Notes: a model not told the origin generated them from the letters alone. A DNA stretch of 64,000 nucleotides from Gautieria morchelliformis (GCA_015179125.1 WHVA01000462.1:27940-91939), one strand, 5' to 3'. Shown: positions 42,884-53,500, numbered from the stretch's first letter. Numbers and translations: made by a program.

Positions 42884-44187
42884 ATGAGCCCCCAACCCGA
42901 CCTTACTAAAATGTCCAGTGCCGAAATGGAGAAATATTTTGATGACCTTCTCGTGCAGAAGAAGCTGGCTGAAAAACAGGTGGCCGAGGAAGCTGCGCGG
43001 AAAGAGAGGGAGCGACTGGAGGAGGAGGGCAAGGAGAAAGAGTGCAGGGAACAGGAGCGGAAGGAACAGGAGCGGAAGGAACAGGAGCGGAAGGAACAGG
43101 AGCGGAAGGAACAGGAGCGGAAGGAACAGGAGCGGAAGGAACAGGAGCGGAAGGAACAGGAGCGGAAGGAGAAGGAGGAGCGTGACCGTAAACGCCGCAA
43201 GGAGGAGTCATGGAAGCGGGACGCGGCCAAAAAAGCTGCGGAAGACAAAGCCGCGGCGGAGAAGGCGGGAAAATCCCGGGTGAGTCGGAAAGGTTCTGCG
43301 CGTAGTCCCGAGACTGACAGAAAAACTTGCCAGAAGGTTGTCGATTCCGAATCCGAACCGGAATTGGAAGATACACCGGAAAGTACGCCATCCCCTGAGG
43401 GGAAGGGGAAGCACAAGGAAGTAGTTCCTGTGCTGAACTTTGTGGCGGATCGGAAAAGGAGGGCGGACGAATTTCAACAGGCCAGGAAGAACAAGATGGC
43501 CCGCATCATCGATCTTCGGGAATTGGGACCGGAGAATCCCGCAACCTGGAAACGGAAGACGAGGGACGGGGAAGAAGAAAAGGCCCCCTGCGACACATGC
43601 GAGGTGAAGGGGCTCGAGTGCATATGGTCGGAAAATCCGCGGGAAACCGCCTGCGAACGGTGCCGCGACAAGAAGAGGCGGTGCGTCGTGGACGGATGTT
43701 CTGCGAGGGTGGAGCGGAAAAGGCGAAAGGTCAAGACCGAGGGGCCAGAAACCCCTAAGTCAAAACCAGGGCTGAGCGGGAAGAAGACGGTGGAAGGGCT
43801 TCCGGCAATCGGGAAATCGAACACCGTGTCACCTTTGCTTGACATTGCCGGGTCACTGAGGGGTATCCGGAGATCCCAGCGCGGGATCCGGAACACGCTC
43901 GAGGAGATGTCGGCAGTTCAACGGCAACAGCTGTTGTCTTTCCAAACCAGATGACAGTCATGTCGGCGGTTTTGGAGCAAATCAAGCGGGAGTTCCAGTG
44001 GCGGAACAACATACTCCGGGACCGAATGGAGTGGCGGATGCAGGAGGAGAATGGGGCGGAAGCGGGTACGAGTCAGGTGGTGGATACGAGGGTGGGGACC
44101 GAGTTGGTCAATTTGGAGATAGGGCATGCGGAAGGGGGTGCGGAAGCGGAGAACGAGGGTGAGGCAGAAAGGATGAGGGAGGAGTGA
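42884..44187 (+). CDS. Antisense accessory gene of F, Zn2Cys6-like
   Basis: Opposite to F pol. ATG at 42884 (MSPQPDLTKM), 121 bp from the 3' LTR. The N-terminal part has a coiled coil including eight EQERK repeats (43049-43168). A 54-nt GTGAGT...CCAG intron (43280-43333, phase 0) could be spliced or read through. Then come charged stretches, ELGPENPATWKRK and the cluster at 43589-43684: C-x2-C-x6-C-x10-C-x2-C-x6-C, with the basic arm in the second half (CERCRDKKRRC). The frame stops at 43954, but the next frame (43951-44187) continues with VLEQIKREFQWRNNILRDRM and an acidic tail, so one base is probably missing near 43950. Some 400 residues. It is the best preserved copy of the family apart from B. 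Function unknown. Confidence 0.75.
43049..43168 (+). repeat. 15-bp tandem repeat, eight copies, coding EQERK
   Basis: Eight perfect copies of GAACAGGAGCGGAAG in frame, inside the coiled coil of the F accessory gene. The older copy at 36 kb has only related, non-identical Glu/Lys-rich codons, so the array expanded recently. Not a CRISPR array: there are no spacers. Confidence 0.95.
43280..43333 (+). other. Phase-0 intron of the F accessory gene, a multiple of three
   Basis: GTGAGT...TTGCCAG, 54 nt, placed as in the fragment at 36 kb (55 nt there). It has no stop, so a retained form would add 18 residues. Confidence 0.6.
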
Positions 44188-44477
44188 GTGTCGAAGTGAC
44201 TTGTAAAATATTTCTTGAAGTGTCGGGAAATTAGCGTAGCGGAATATTAATCGGATTTGACCAATGACTTGAGAACTGTAAGAAAACAATGGGGTATCGG
44301 AAATGAGGTCGGAAATGACTAGGGCGTGGAAATGGGGCCAGGCTTATCAGGATATGACTTGTGGAAATCAGAGACGAGGTCAGAGGCGTGGTCTAGTTCC
44401 GTGGCGGAAATCCACGAGGTCTCTTCGTCGGTGTTTTCGTAGCCTGCCCACTTGACTAGGTACTGGAGTTGGCAGCG

Positions 44478-44666
44478 TGTAAAGAAGTGGATTCAGAGGG
44501 GGGGGGTCCACAAGACCCCACTGTATAGTAGTGCGTGGGAACCGCCGGCGGTTCCCCAGCTTAAACTTACCTTGTAACCGTCACTACATAGTATCAGAAT
44601 CCCACAGCTTGGTCGATCTCTGCTGCTCTTGTGATACCCACAAGGCTCAAAGTCTGCTCTTTTACA
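44478..44666 (+). repeat. 5' LTR of E
   Basis: 189 bp, TGTAAAG...TTTACA. Contains the perfect palindrome GGAACCGCCGGCGGTTCC (44538-44555). No clear TATA box apart from TGTATAGTA near 44522. Confidence 0.9.
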
Positions 44667-44781
44667 CCTTTTTGAGATTCCATTGGCTGTTTGCCCAGCA
44701 AACAGCTGGACTGTGTTTTCTGCCGCGTCTTGAAAAAGACCGCTACTCTGACGGCTTCACGGTCAAAAAACTGTTGCTGCG

Positions 44782-46578
44782 ATGTCATCATCGCAGGAAC
44801 GCCTCGCGACAGACCGCAAGGAGAGCCGGCAACGGCTCTGTAGGTTCAGAGCATTGGATGAAAGGATGGCTGAGTTGTGCCGCGAATTACACAACTTACG
44901 GCACAACTCACCCCGCGACGACGACCTGGCCCAGCCACCGCTGCGCACGCTCGCACCAGCACCCACGCGAGTGAAGCTGAATGGGGACACGCCTTCGCTG
45001 AAGGAAGGCGGGGAACCGGTCGTGCAAAAACGACCGGTCGCGCAGCCGGCCAGCCCAACTCCATGGCCTGGCCGCAATGAGGTTCCCCCATGGCGCATCC
45101 ACGCCCCACGACGTCCCCAGGCTCTTCAAGCTCGCCAAGCTCGCCAGGGACAGGCCGGCCACGCCGTGCGTGACGCGCGCCGTGACGCCGTGCTCATCGA
45201 CGCCGCCTCCACCGTCCCCATCGCGCATCCGCGCTCCAGGCCACCCCAGACGGCCACGGACGACAGCACACACCCCATGGTGTGTGCATCCACCCTAGGG
45301 AGCTCCCAAGAGCCCCCCAGGACGACTGGGAACCCGCGTAAGCCGCCGCCAGCGCGCAGCGTCATCCGCGCGCCCCAGATACCGCCCCGGCCGCCCTGCT
45401 CGCTCCCAGCGAGCGGGAACGGTGGTGCATGCTCCAAGGAGCGTGCATCCACCTCTGGGGGCCCTCCAGAGGCCCCCAGAACCGGCCAGACGTCGCGAAC
45501 GCCGCGCCCGGCGCCCACGGCCATCCACCCTCGACCGCGGCCCCAGGGACCGCCCTGCTCGCTCCCAGCGAGCGGGAACTGTGGTGCACGCTCCTCAGAG
45601 CGTGCATCCACCTCTGGGGACCCCCAAGAGGCCCCCAGAGTCGGCCTGGGATCGCGCACGCCGCGCAGCGTCATCCGCGGTCGCGCGCGGCCCCAGGCGC
45701 CGTCCCGGCCGCCCTGCTCGCTCCCAGCGAGCAGGAGAGGTGGTGCACGCTCCCTAGAGCGTGCATCCACCTCTGGGGGCCCTCAAAAGGCCCCCAGAGC
45801 GTGCCAGGCCCCGTGTAAGCTGCGCACGCCGCGCGCGCCCCTCTGCCCGCGCTCGCGGGCACCTGCGGACCCGCCCCCGTCCAAGGCGGGCCCCACGCGG
45901 TGCCCCAGGTCCCCAGCGCATACGCATGCTGCTGGGGCACCTCCGCGCGCGACAGGACCGGCCCACCGCCGCGTCCACACTCGCGCGCGGCCTCTGGAGC
46001 CGCCCGGTCCACCCCGACCGTTCCCAGCGAGCGGGAACGGTGGGGCACGTCCTGTGGGACGTGCCCCCACTGCTTGGGACCCTCAGGGGTTCCCCAGAGG
46101 CCGCCGGGCGCCGCGAAAGCCGCGCCCGCAGCGCCGCTCCGCCCGCCCTCGCTCGCGCCCGCATGCAGGGCCGCCCCCGTCAGCGGCGGGTGCCACGCGG
46201 CGCACCGGGTCCCCAGCAGACACCCAGGCTGCTGGGGCTCCCTGCCGCGTGCCAGGGCCGGCCCACCGCCGCGTCCGCGTTCGCGCGCGGGCCCAGAGGC
46301 GGTCCCGGCCGCCAGGCTCTCTCCTGTCAAGGAGGGAGGGTGCGGCACGCCCCAAGGGGTGTGCATCTGCATCTGGGGACCCACCAAAGGTCCCCAGAAG
46401 CTCCCAGTTGCGGCATATGTCGCAACCGCTGCATTGCCGGCCCCCTGCGGAGCCACCGCCATTAGTGCCTGACAGTCCGCAGCTAACGAATGCAGTCACG
46501 ACGTGGAAGACCTGCGCCGAAAGGAGCGGGACAAGCAGCGAATGCCGCCGCCAGCCGTCCTGGTCGAACAGGACGTAA
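44782..46578 (+). CDS. E gag-like ORF with tandem repeats
   Basis: Opens 115 bp after the 5' LTR with MSSSQERLATDRKESRQRL and a helical stretch (MAELCRELHNLRHNS), then a Pro/Arg/Ser/Ala-rich body of about 450 residues in which units such as CSLPASGNGGACSKERASTS recur. The frame closes at 46578. The part homologous to D gag (EDLRRKERDKQRMPPPAVLV, 46503 onward) is in another frame, behind a TGA at 46470-46472 where D has Arg. The repeat region is open in several frames on both strands because it is GC-rich and palindromic, so the long frame may not be a real protein beyond its N-terminus. Confidence 0.45.
   Translation: MSSSQERLATDRKESRQRLCRFRALDERMAELCRELHNLRHNSPRDDDLAQPPLRTLAPAPTRVKLNGDTPSLKEGGEPVVQKRPVAQPASPTPWPGRNEVPPWRIHAPRRPQALQARQARQGQAGHAVRDARRDAVLIDAASTVPIAHPRSRPPQTATDDSTHPMVCASTLGSSQEPPRTTGNPRKPPPARSVIRAPQIPPRPPCSLPASGNGGACSKERASTSGGPPEAPRTGQTSRTPRPAPTAIHPRPRPQGPPCSLPASGNCGARSSERASTSGDPQEAPRVGLGSRTPRSVIRGRARPQAPSRPPCSLPASRRGGARSLERASTSGGPQKAPRACQAPCKLRTPRAPLCPRSRAPADPPPSKAGPTRCPRSPAHTHAAGAPPRATGPAHRRVHTRARPLEPPGPPRPFPASGNGGARPVGRAPTAWDPQGFPRGRRAPRKPRPQRRSARPRSRPHAGPPPSAAGATRRTGSPADTQAAGAPCRVPGPAHRRVRVRARAQRRSRPPGSLLSRREGAARPKGCASASGDPPKVPRSSQLRHMSQPLHCRPPAEPPPLVPDSPQLTNAVTTWKTCAERSGTSSECRRQPSWSNRT
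45266..46400. repeat. Diverged tandem repeat of about 150 bp with three hairpins per unit
   Basis: About six or seven units at roughly 45266, 45405, 45560, 45718, 46017 and 46317. Each has GCTCGCTCCCAGCGAGC or a variant, a second hairpin of the type TGCACGCTC/GAGCGTGCA, and a third of the type CTGGGGGCC/GGCCCCCAG. Arms differ between units while staying complementary. Confidence 0.8.
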
Positions 46579-46769
46579 GGTTCGGGAACGGACCTCAAGA
46601 GCAACCGGCTGCCCCCACGGACAGCTGCAAGATGATCCAACAGATCGTCAGAAAGTGTGCCTCCGCCTGCATCACATGCCTGGCGTGCACACAAATGCAC
46701 ATCCGTTGTGTCCAGGTCCATGGACACAATGCCCAGCGGCTGTATGCAGCCGCTGGCCTGTTCATGAAG

Positions 46770-47255
46770 TGGTCAAGTATTGACCGCTTCGGTAATTTCA
46801 TTGCGTAGGGCTCCTCCGAGTCCTACGGGTGACATCATGTCACAAAGCAGTCAATTATTGACCGCTTGGTTATTCCTTGCATAGGGCCCTGCCAGGTCCT
46901 ATGGCTGCATAACTGCTATCCTTCGCAGTTAGGCACCAATGATGCCTAGATCATTGGCTGTTCAGTTCCCCACAGACATCACCTGTCTGTGGGTTTGAGA
47001 GCATTCAAGTTGTTCTCAACCATGGGTTTCGGTTCAGAGGGGGAAGAACCATGCCCCCAAACCAACCAATCACCCACTACAACTGGGGAGTGCCGGCGAA
47101 GCCGGCACAACCACTGGTGTTCAGAATGATGAACACCAGAACAGATGTGTTGGCACTATGCCAACACATCTGCCATGATGCCATGTCATGGCATCATGCC
47201 ATTCATGTCAGATCTGAGGCATCAGATCTGCGGTTATTCTGAGGTACATCAGAAT
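46770..47255. other. Chain of short perfect hairpins in the 3' part of E
   Basis: Non-coding, immediately before the purine tract and 3' LTR. Successive inverted repeats with 6-13-bp perfect arms and loops of 3-8 bases: 46771-46785, 46910-46931, 46936-46957, 46969-46993, 47090-47108, 47114-47139, 47142-47172, 47074-47098 region end then 47174-47198, 47209-47230 and 47236-47255. All have different sequences, so this is not a tandem repeat. Confidence 0.8.
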
Positions 47256-47342
47256 GACCTGGTCCACACAACCATCCCTTTCTCAAGGTCAAAGGGGCGC
47301 TTCTTTTGGCTCCCCCAGTGGGTTCCTTCTAGAAGGGGAGGG

Positions 47343-47532
47343 TGTAAAGAAGTGGATTCAGAGGGGGGGGGGTCCACAAGACCCCACTGTATAGTAGTGC
47401 GTGGGAACCGCCGGCGGTTCCCCAGCTTAAACTTACCTTGTAACCGTCACTACGTAGTATCAGAATCCCACAGCTTGGTCGATCTCTGCTGCTCTTGTGA
47501 TACCCACAAGGCTCAAAGTCTGCTCTTTTACA
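47343..47532 (+). repeat. 3' LTR of E
   Basis: 190 bp, preceded by a purine tract and followed by TSD CAGCG. Differs from the 5' LTR by one extra G and CG for CA at about 47453. Confidence 0.9.
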
Positions 47533-50182
47533 CAGCGGTATTGTCTGTCGAGCTTGGAGTTGAGAATTTCCGAGATCTCATATTCCGGTTCTCCGTCGAT
47601 GATGACTGGCGGAGGCGGAGGTTGTGCTCGATTCGGAATTGTATTCGGAACTGCGGGCTCAAGCATGGAGACATGGAATACCGGGTGTACTGCGCGCATA
47701 TTGTCAGGAAGTCTGAGGGTGAAAGAACGACTGCCGGCCTTAGCGATGATCTCGTAAGGTCCAAGGTATTTCTCAGAGAGCTTCTTCGAGGGGCAAGTGG
47801 TGCGGAAGTTTTCAGCTTTGACAAAGACTTTGTTGCCTATCTCGAATGCCGGTTGCAGAAGTCGTTTCCGATCAGCGGAAGTCTGGTATCTCTTCTGGGC
47901 GGCGGAAATGTTCTCTCGGAGGTGTTGGTGAAGGTTGTCGAGTTCCACAACGAAATCTCGGGCTCTTGCAGAGGCGAGGTCGCGTTCAGGGTGGATGGCG
48001 AGATTCGGGTGGTAGCCCTTGTTGGCGTAAAAGGGTGAAATTCCGGTGGTAGCGGAAGGCGCATTGTTGTAGGCAAATTCCGCGAGTGGAAGAAGGTCGG
48101 ACCAATTGCTGTGTTGGTAGTTGCAATAGACGCGGAGATACTGCTCAAGGGTCTGATTAGTACGTTCTGTTTGTCCGTCTCCTTCGGGGTGATAACCAGA
48201 AGTGAAGTGGAGCTTCATGTCGAGAGCCTTGCCGAGTGTGCGGAAAAAGGATGACACGAATTCGGATCCACGGTCGGAAGTGACATGGGAAGGGATTCCG
48301 TGCTTGGAAAAGACGTGGAGCACGAAGAGTTGTGCGAGTTGGGCGGAAGTGATGGTGTCGTAGGTTGGAATAAAGATGGACTGCTTTGTAAGGCGGTCAA
48401 TGATCACTAGAATGGTATCATAGCCAGATGACTTAGGAAGTTTCTCAATGAAATCCATGGATATCGAATTCCACGGTTGTTCCGGGATCGGAAGTTGCTT
48501 CAGGAGGCCATATGGTTTGTGACGTTGAGGCTTGGCTCGCATACAGGTGGTGCATGACTTGCAGTAGTCTTGGACCATCGTGCGGAGGAGAGGCCAAGTA
48601 TAGGTACGTCGGATTATGTCGAGGGTTTTGTTCTGGCCTTTGTGTCCTGAGAGCGGGTGATCGTGGCTTTGCTGGAGTACTCGAAGTCGTAGATCATTGG
48701 TATCTGGAACGTAGATCCAGGACTTGTACCGGAGAAATCTGTCGGAATCGTGGGACCATCCAGGACTGGTGGTGTCATCGAGGTGGGCTGCGGAGATGGG
48801 GTCAGAACTAAGTGCGGAACGGATGTCGGAATGAGACTCAGTGTCCATAATGATTGAGGCGTGGAGTAGTGGAAACTGCAATGCTGTGGCACGCAGGGAC
48901 GATGCCAGTTGCTCAGTCGAGAATACTGGGCGGAAATTGTGCGGATTAACGCTGGCATAGTCGCTACTTCCCTCTTTTGGGTAGACGTCCCAATGTCTAG
49001 TGAGTGCGTCGGGTTTTGCTCCGAGCTTTCCGGGGCGGAAGCGGATCACCATGTTGAACTGTGAGAGATATTCAGACCAGCGGACTTGACGGCGAGTCAA
49101 AATCTTAGTAGTCGCGAAATACTCAAGGTTCTTACGATCCATTACAACGTCGATCGGATAAGTTGGACCTTTGAGGTAGTGTCTCCAGATTTTGAAGGCT
49201 TCGAAAATCGCAAGTAGTTCCTTATCGTGGACATCGTAGTTGAGTTCCGGGGCGGAAAAGGTGCGGGAATGGAAGGCGATCGGATGAATTTCTCCGTCGT
49301 CGGGGGAAATGATGGAAAGAATGGCGGCTAGCGCATAGTCGGAAGCGTTGGTTTCGAGTACAAGTTGGGCATCAGGAATCCAGAAACCGAGTATGGGAGC
49401 CGTAGTGAAGGCCGATTTGAGGGCTTCAAATGCGGAACGGCATTCCGGAGTGAAATTCCATGGGGCACCCTTCCTGGTGAGACACGTGAGCGGAACAGTA
49501 ATGTCCGAAAAGTTATAAATGAAACGTTGGTAAAAATTGGCGAAGCCAAGGAAAGACTGCACATCCTTAACACGTCAGGGTTCCGGCCATTCTTTAATTG
49601 CCTTGACTTTGTCCTCTGCCATGGTAAGACCTGTTGGAGAGAGGATGTAGCCGAGGTATTCGACCATGTCGCGGTGCCATTCGCATTTCTCTGTTTTTGC
49701 GTAGAGATGGTGTTTGCATAGACGGCAGAGTACTTCGCGGACATGTTCCCGATGTTTTTCCGGTGTGTCGGAATAGATGAGGATGTCGTCAATGTAGAAT
49801 AGGACGCATATGTCGAGAAGGTCGGAAAATACGACGTTCATGAATCGCTGAAAAGCGGTGGGAGCATTGGTTAGACCGAAAGGCATGACAACCCACTCAA
49901 AAGCACCGTAGCGGGTGCGGAAAGTTGTTTTCCACTCGTCACCTTCCCGGATGCGGACAAGGTGATAAGTGTGCCGGAGGTCGATTTTGGTGTAGATCTT
50001 CGCCCTGCGGGGAGTGTCGAGTAGATCGGAAATGCGTGGAAGCGGATATTTGTCCTTCTTAGTGAGGGCATTGAGTCCGCGGAAGTCGACGCAGAGTCGG
50101 AGAGATCCATCCTTCTTCTTGACGAAAAGGACCGGAGCGCCGTGCGGAGACAGCGAAGGGTGGATAAAGCCCATGTTGAGAT

Positions 50183-50495
50183 TGTTGGAAATAACTAGTA
50201 TCCTCAGGTCAATTCTCCATTACTGTTAGGTTGTAGATACATGTACACTGTCGTGGCTAGGTACTCGTGTCTCTAGGAGACGCAGGTGGGGCCAGGCAAG
50301 GATGCCCGGCCTGCATATAGGAGTGGAGCGGCGCTAGTTAGTTCTCCTCAGTGTCTGTCCACACTGAGGAGGTAAGAGTGCCGCCGCATTATATCGTCCT
50401 AGACAGCTGATCATTTGGTAGTCTGATCTTGTCTAGATTGACAAGTACCCGTTGCATAACCTACTTACCGCACTCAGTTGATGCCCATCTCAACA
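50183..50495 (+). repeat. 5' LTR of G
   Basis: 313 bp, TGTTGGAAATAACTAG to ATCTCAACA. Holds the hairpin CTCCTCAGTGT/ACACTGAGGAG near 50350. A few substitutions separate it from the 3' copy besides the duplication. Confidence 0.92.
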
Positions 50496-50507
50496 GGTTA
50501 TGGGCCC
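50496..50507 (+). promoter_or_regulatory. Primer binding site of G, overlapping the gag start
   Basis: GGTTATGGGCCC follows the LTR directly. It matches the type of primer site used by Drosophila copia, which pairs with the anticodon half of initiator Met tRNA. The gag ATG (50500) lies inside it. H has the same arrangement at 56223. Confidence 0.75.
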
Positions 50508-53500
50508 TGCTGGTGAATCAACCCCCTCAGTGTCTTTCACAAAAGGCTACCAGGTCAGCAAATTAGCGGCTGACGGCTCTAACTGGAGCATATGGAAGAG
50601 ACAGACCCTCACCACACTATCGGCGCATAAAGGAGTCAAGCGACACCTCGATGGCCTTGCAAGACTCCCGCCCGCAACTCCACAGTACCCAGACGGGTAC
50701 ACGCTCACCTCAGATGAGGAGGAAGCACTGGAGGAGACTGAATGCCGACAAGACGAGTATGAGCAGAGGGAGAGCATCATCAAAGCTCAGATACTCACCA
50801 GTGTCCCCGAAAGCGTCGCCCTGGAGATCCAGGACGAGGACAAGGTGTTCCTGATGTGGAGCAAGTTGTGTGCGAAGCATGAGGACAAGGCCCTGGCGGT
50901 TCGCATTGATCTGAGGCGCAGGATATACGCGCTGAAGTGCGAGGATGAGGCAAATGTGAGAACTCACATTGAATCCCTGAAGTCGATGCACGAGCAGTTG
51001 AATGGCATGGGGGATAAGATCGAGGATCAGGACTTTGTTGCCGTGGTTCTTGCGTCACTCCCGAAGACATACCTCCCCCTCATAAACGTCCTGTCGCTTC
51101 AAAACAGAACGGCCCCAGACACGGTCACCCCCAAGTAGTTGTCGAGACAATCCTGGATGAATTCGATCGGTTGCGGATCGAAGAGGACCACTCAAAGGGC
51201 AACGAAATGGCCATGACGGCTAAGGGGAAGGGTCGGGGGAAGAAGAAGGCCGCACCTTCTTCTGGGAACTCGACGGGTGCTGGGAAGTCAGATGTCAAAT
51301 GCTGGACATGTGGGGAAAGAGGGCATCTCAAGTACAGCTGTCCTAAGAAGAAGGGGAAGAAGAAGAAGGGCGCAAAGGCTAAGGACGAGGATAGCTCGAA
51401 CACTGCCGCGCAGACCCATGATGACCATGCTTTTGTCGCGAGTCCGCACACCGCTCTAGAGGGCTCCTTAGTGTCTCAGGGGACCTGCACCGAGATATAC
51501 GACTCAGGGGCCTCGAGCCATATGTCGCCGGACCGACAGGGTTTCACCAACTTCAGGTCAATCGAGCCAAAGCCGGTGAAGGCTACGGATAAGGCGACGT
51601 TCATGGCCACTGGAATAGGAAACATGCAGGTGGACATACCGAATGAGGACTCCACAACGACCGTCACGTTGAGGGATGTCCTGTACTGCCTGGACCTCGC
51701 ATTCACCCTGGTCTCGCTGGCAAGATGCGACGCCGCCGGATACACGGTACAACTCAAAGACCGCGCATGCGTCATCAGTGACAAAGTGGGTCACCGGATT
51801 GGCCGAGTGCCACTCATCAATGGTCTATATCGAGTAGACAAGGGGGCCGGCCTGACCGCTGCACCGTACAGCGGCATAAGGATCTTCACGCTGGACGAGG
51901 TCCACCAGAAGATGGGACACATTTCGCACCTGGCGGCGAAGCGCTTAGTAGAGCAACAGATAGTGTTGGGTATCGAGCTGGACAAGCAATCGGTACCAAC
52001 GTTCTGCTCGACCTGCACCAAGGCAAAACCGACGAGGAAAGTAGTCCCGAAAGAGAAGGCTGGACACCCGGCAAGACAAACCGGCGACAAGGTGCACTCT
52101 GACGTGTGGGGGCCGACTACCCCTTCGAGCTACAACTCCAAAAGTTACTATGTCAGTTTCACAGATGATCGCACCCGCTGGTCAATGGTCGAATGCATTA
52201 ATAGGAAAAGTGAAGTCCTAACGAAGTACAAAGAGTATGAAGCATGGCTCGAGACTCAGCACGGCCATAGGATTAAAATCCTACAGTCTGACCGCGGGGG
52301 CGAATACTTATCAGACGAGTTCACCACGCACCTCAAGGGTAGGGGTACAGTAAGAAACCTCACTGTCCACGACACGCCCGAAGAGAACGGGGTCGCTGAG
52401 CGCCTTAACCGGACTCTGTTGGAACACGCACGGGCGATGCTGATCTCGTCGAGCTTGCCGAAGAACCTGTGGCCGGAAGCCATCCATCATGCCGTGTGGT
52501 TGAAAAACCGGACTTCCACGAGAGCCCTGGACGGCAAGACGCCATACGAGATGCTGTTCGGCACTAAACCCAACCTGCGTGGGCTACCCGAATGGGGCGT
52601 ACGTGTTTTCGTGATGAAGCCCGCCACTAGCAAACTCGATGCCAAGAGCGAAGAGGCCAGGTGGGTCGGGTACAGCGGAACCAGTCAGGGCCACCGTATA
52701 TACCACCCTGGTACCCGGCGCATCAGCGTGGAGCGGAACGTCACCTTTGATGGGGAGGTGCTGCTGCCACCGGTCGTGGTAGACGCCGCTCCGATTGTGG
52801 GGGAGAAATTAGGCAGCCAGCCCAAGACTATGGACAATCGAAACAACGTACCCAAAGTCGAGACAGCACAAACCCCAGCAGAGGGCACCGACCCACGAGT
52901 AGTACCGTCCGAGCTCATCACAGGCCTTGAGAATCCAGTTGAGCAGAGGACACTCAGGCAAAGCCAACGCCTGAACCCAGTAGTCGAAGCCCAAGCCGAG
53001 CCAGCCCTGAGACGGAGCGATCGCGTCAAGGAGCAACAGGCGGCTAGTATAGTCGAAGTTGCTGATGGGGACGACCACATGGTGGAGTTCGCCATGGTGG
53101 GCGCCACCATCCCATTGCGCGACCCAACAGGAGTTGAGGAAGCATGCAAACAGGACAACTGGCCGGAATGGGAGCTGTCTATTAAGCGTGAACTCAATCA
53201 GCACGAGCAAATTGGCCTGGGACCTTGTCGATCCCCCAGCAGGAGCCAACATTGTAGGAAGCCGAATAGTGCTACATTATAAGCTGGACAAAGACGGCAA
53301 GGTACAGGAGCACAAGGCTAGACTGGTAGCGCAGGGTTTCTCCCAAATTGAAGGCATCGATTACAACGAGACATTTTCTCCCACAGCAAAGCTAACAGCT
53401 ATCCGGATCATAGTCGCGCTAGCGGCCCGGAACGATTGGGAGATTGAGCAAACGGATATCGTCGGTGCTTACCTGAACGCAAAGCTCAAGGAGGAAATAT

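Larger units (their letters stand above)
44478..47532 (+). mobile_element. Element E, short non-autonomous D-family retrotransposon
   Basis: 3055 bp with LTRs of 189 and 190 bp that differ by one G in a G-run and one CG/CA site, TSD CAGCG (44473-44477, 47533-47537) and a purine tract (AGAAGGGGAGGG) before the 3' LTR. There is no protease, RT or integrase. The only recognisable coding match is to the N-terminal gag region of D. D and E LTRs are homologous, so D-type enzymes probably moved it. The near-identical LTRs make it one of the youngest insertions. It is extremely rich in hairpins. Confidence 0.9.
44319..50177 (-). pseudogene. F pol: RT, RNase H, integrase, chromodomain (holds E)
   Basis: RT starts at the edge of copia G ([21 protein letters not shown]), with [13 protein letters not shown] as catalytic box. 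One TGA at 49575-49577 stands where B has Arg (WPEP-R-RVKDVQSFLGF); beyond it 675 codons are open: RNase H (DVHDKELLAIFEAFKIWRHY), zinc-binding domain (CKSCTTCMRAKPQRHKPYG), integrase core (ISMDFIEKLP, SDRGSEFVSSFF, GDGQTERTNQTLEQYLR), the GPY/F-type region (KYLGPYEIIAKAG) and the chromodomain start (EILNSKLDRQYRC). E interrupts at 47532/44478; the chromodomain resumes (LVKWAGYENTDEETSW) and ends at 44319. Repair of a single TGA and removal of E would leave the frame open, so F decayed little after insertion. Confidence 0.9.

Noticed and set aside
43049..43168. Regular short repeats resembling a CRISPR array
   Set aside because: Perfect 15-bp tandem units without spacers, coding for EQERK in a eukaryotic element.
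45671..46462. Long minus-strand ORF of 263 codons in E
   Set aside because: The region is GC-rich, palindromic and repetitive, so all frames stay open. No homology to gag or any motif on this strand.
47836..50229. Plus-strand ORFs under F pol
   Set aside because: Shadows of the well supported integrase and RT frames on the minus strand.
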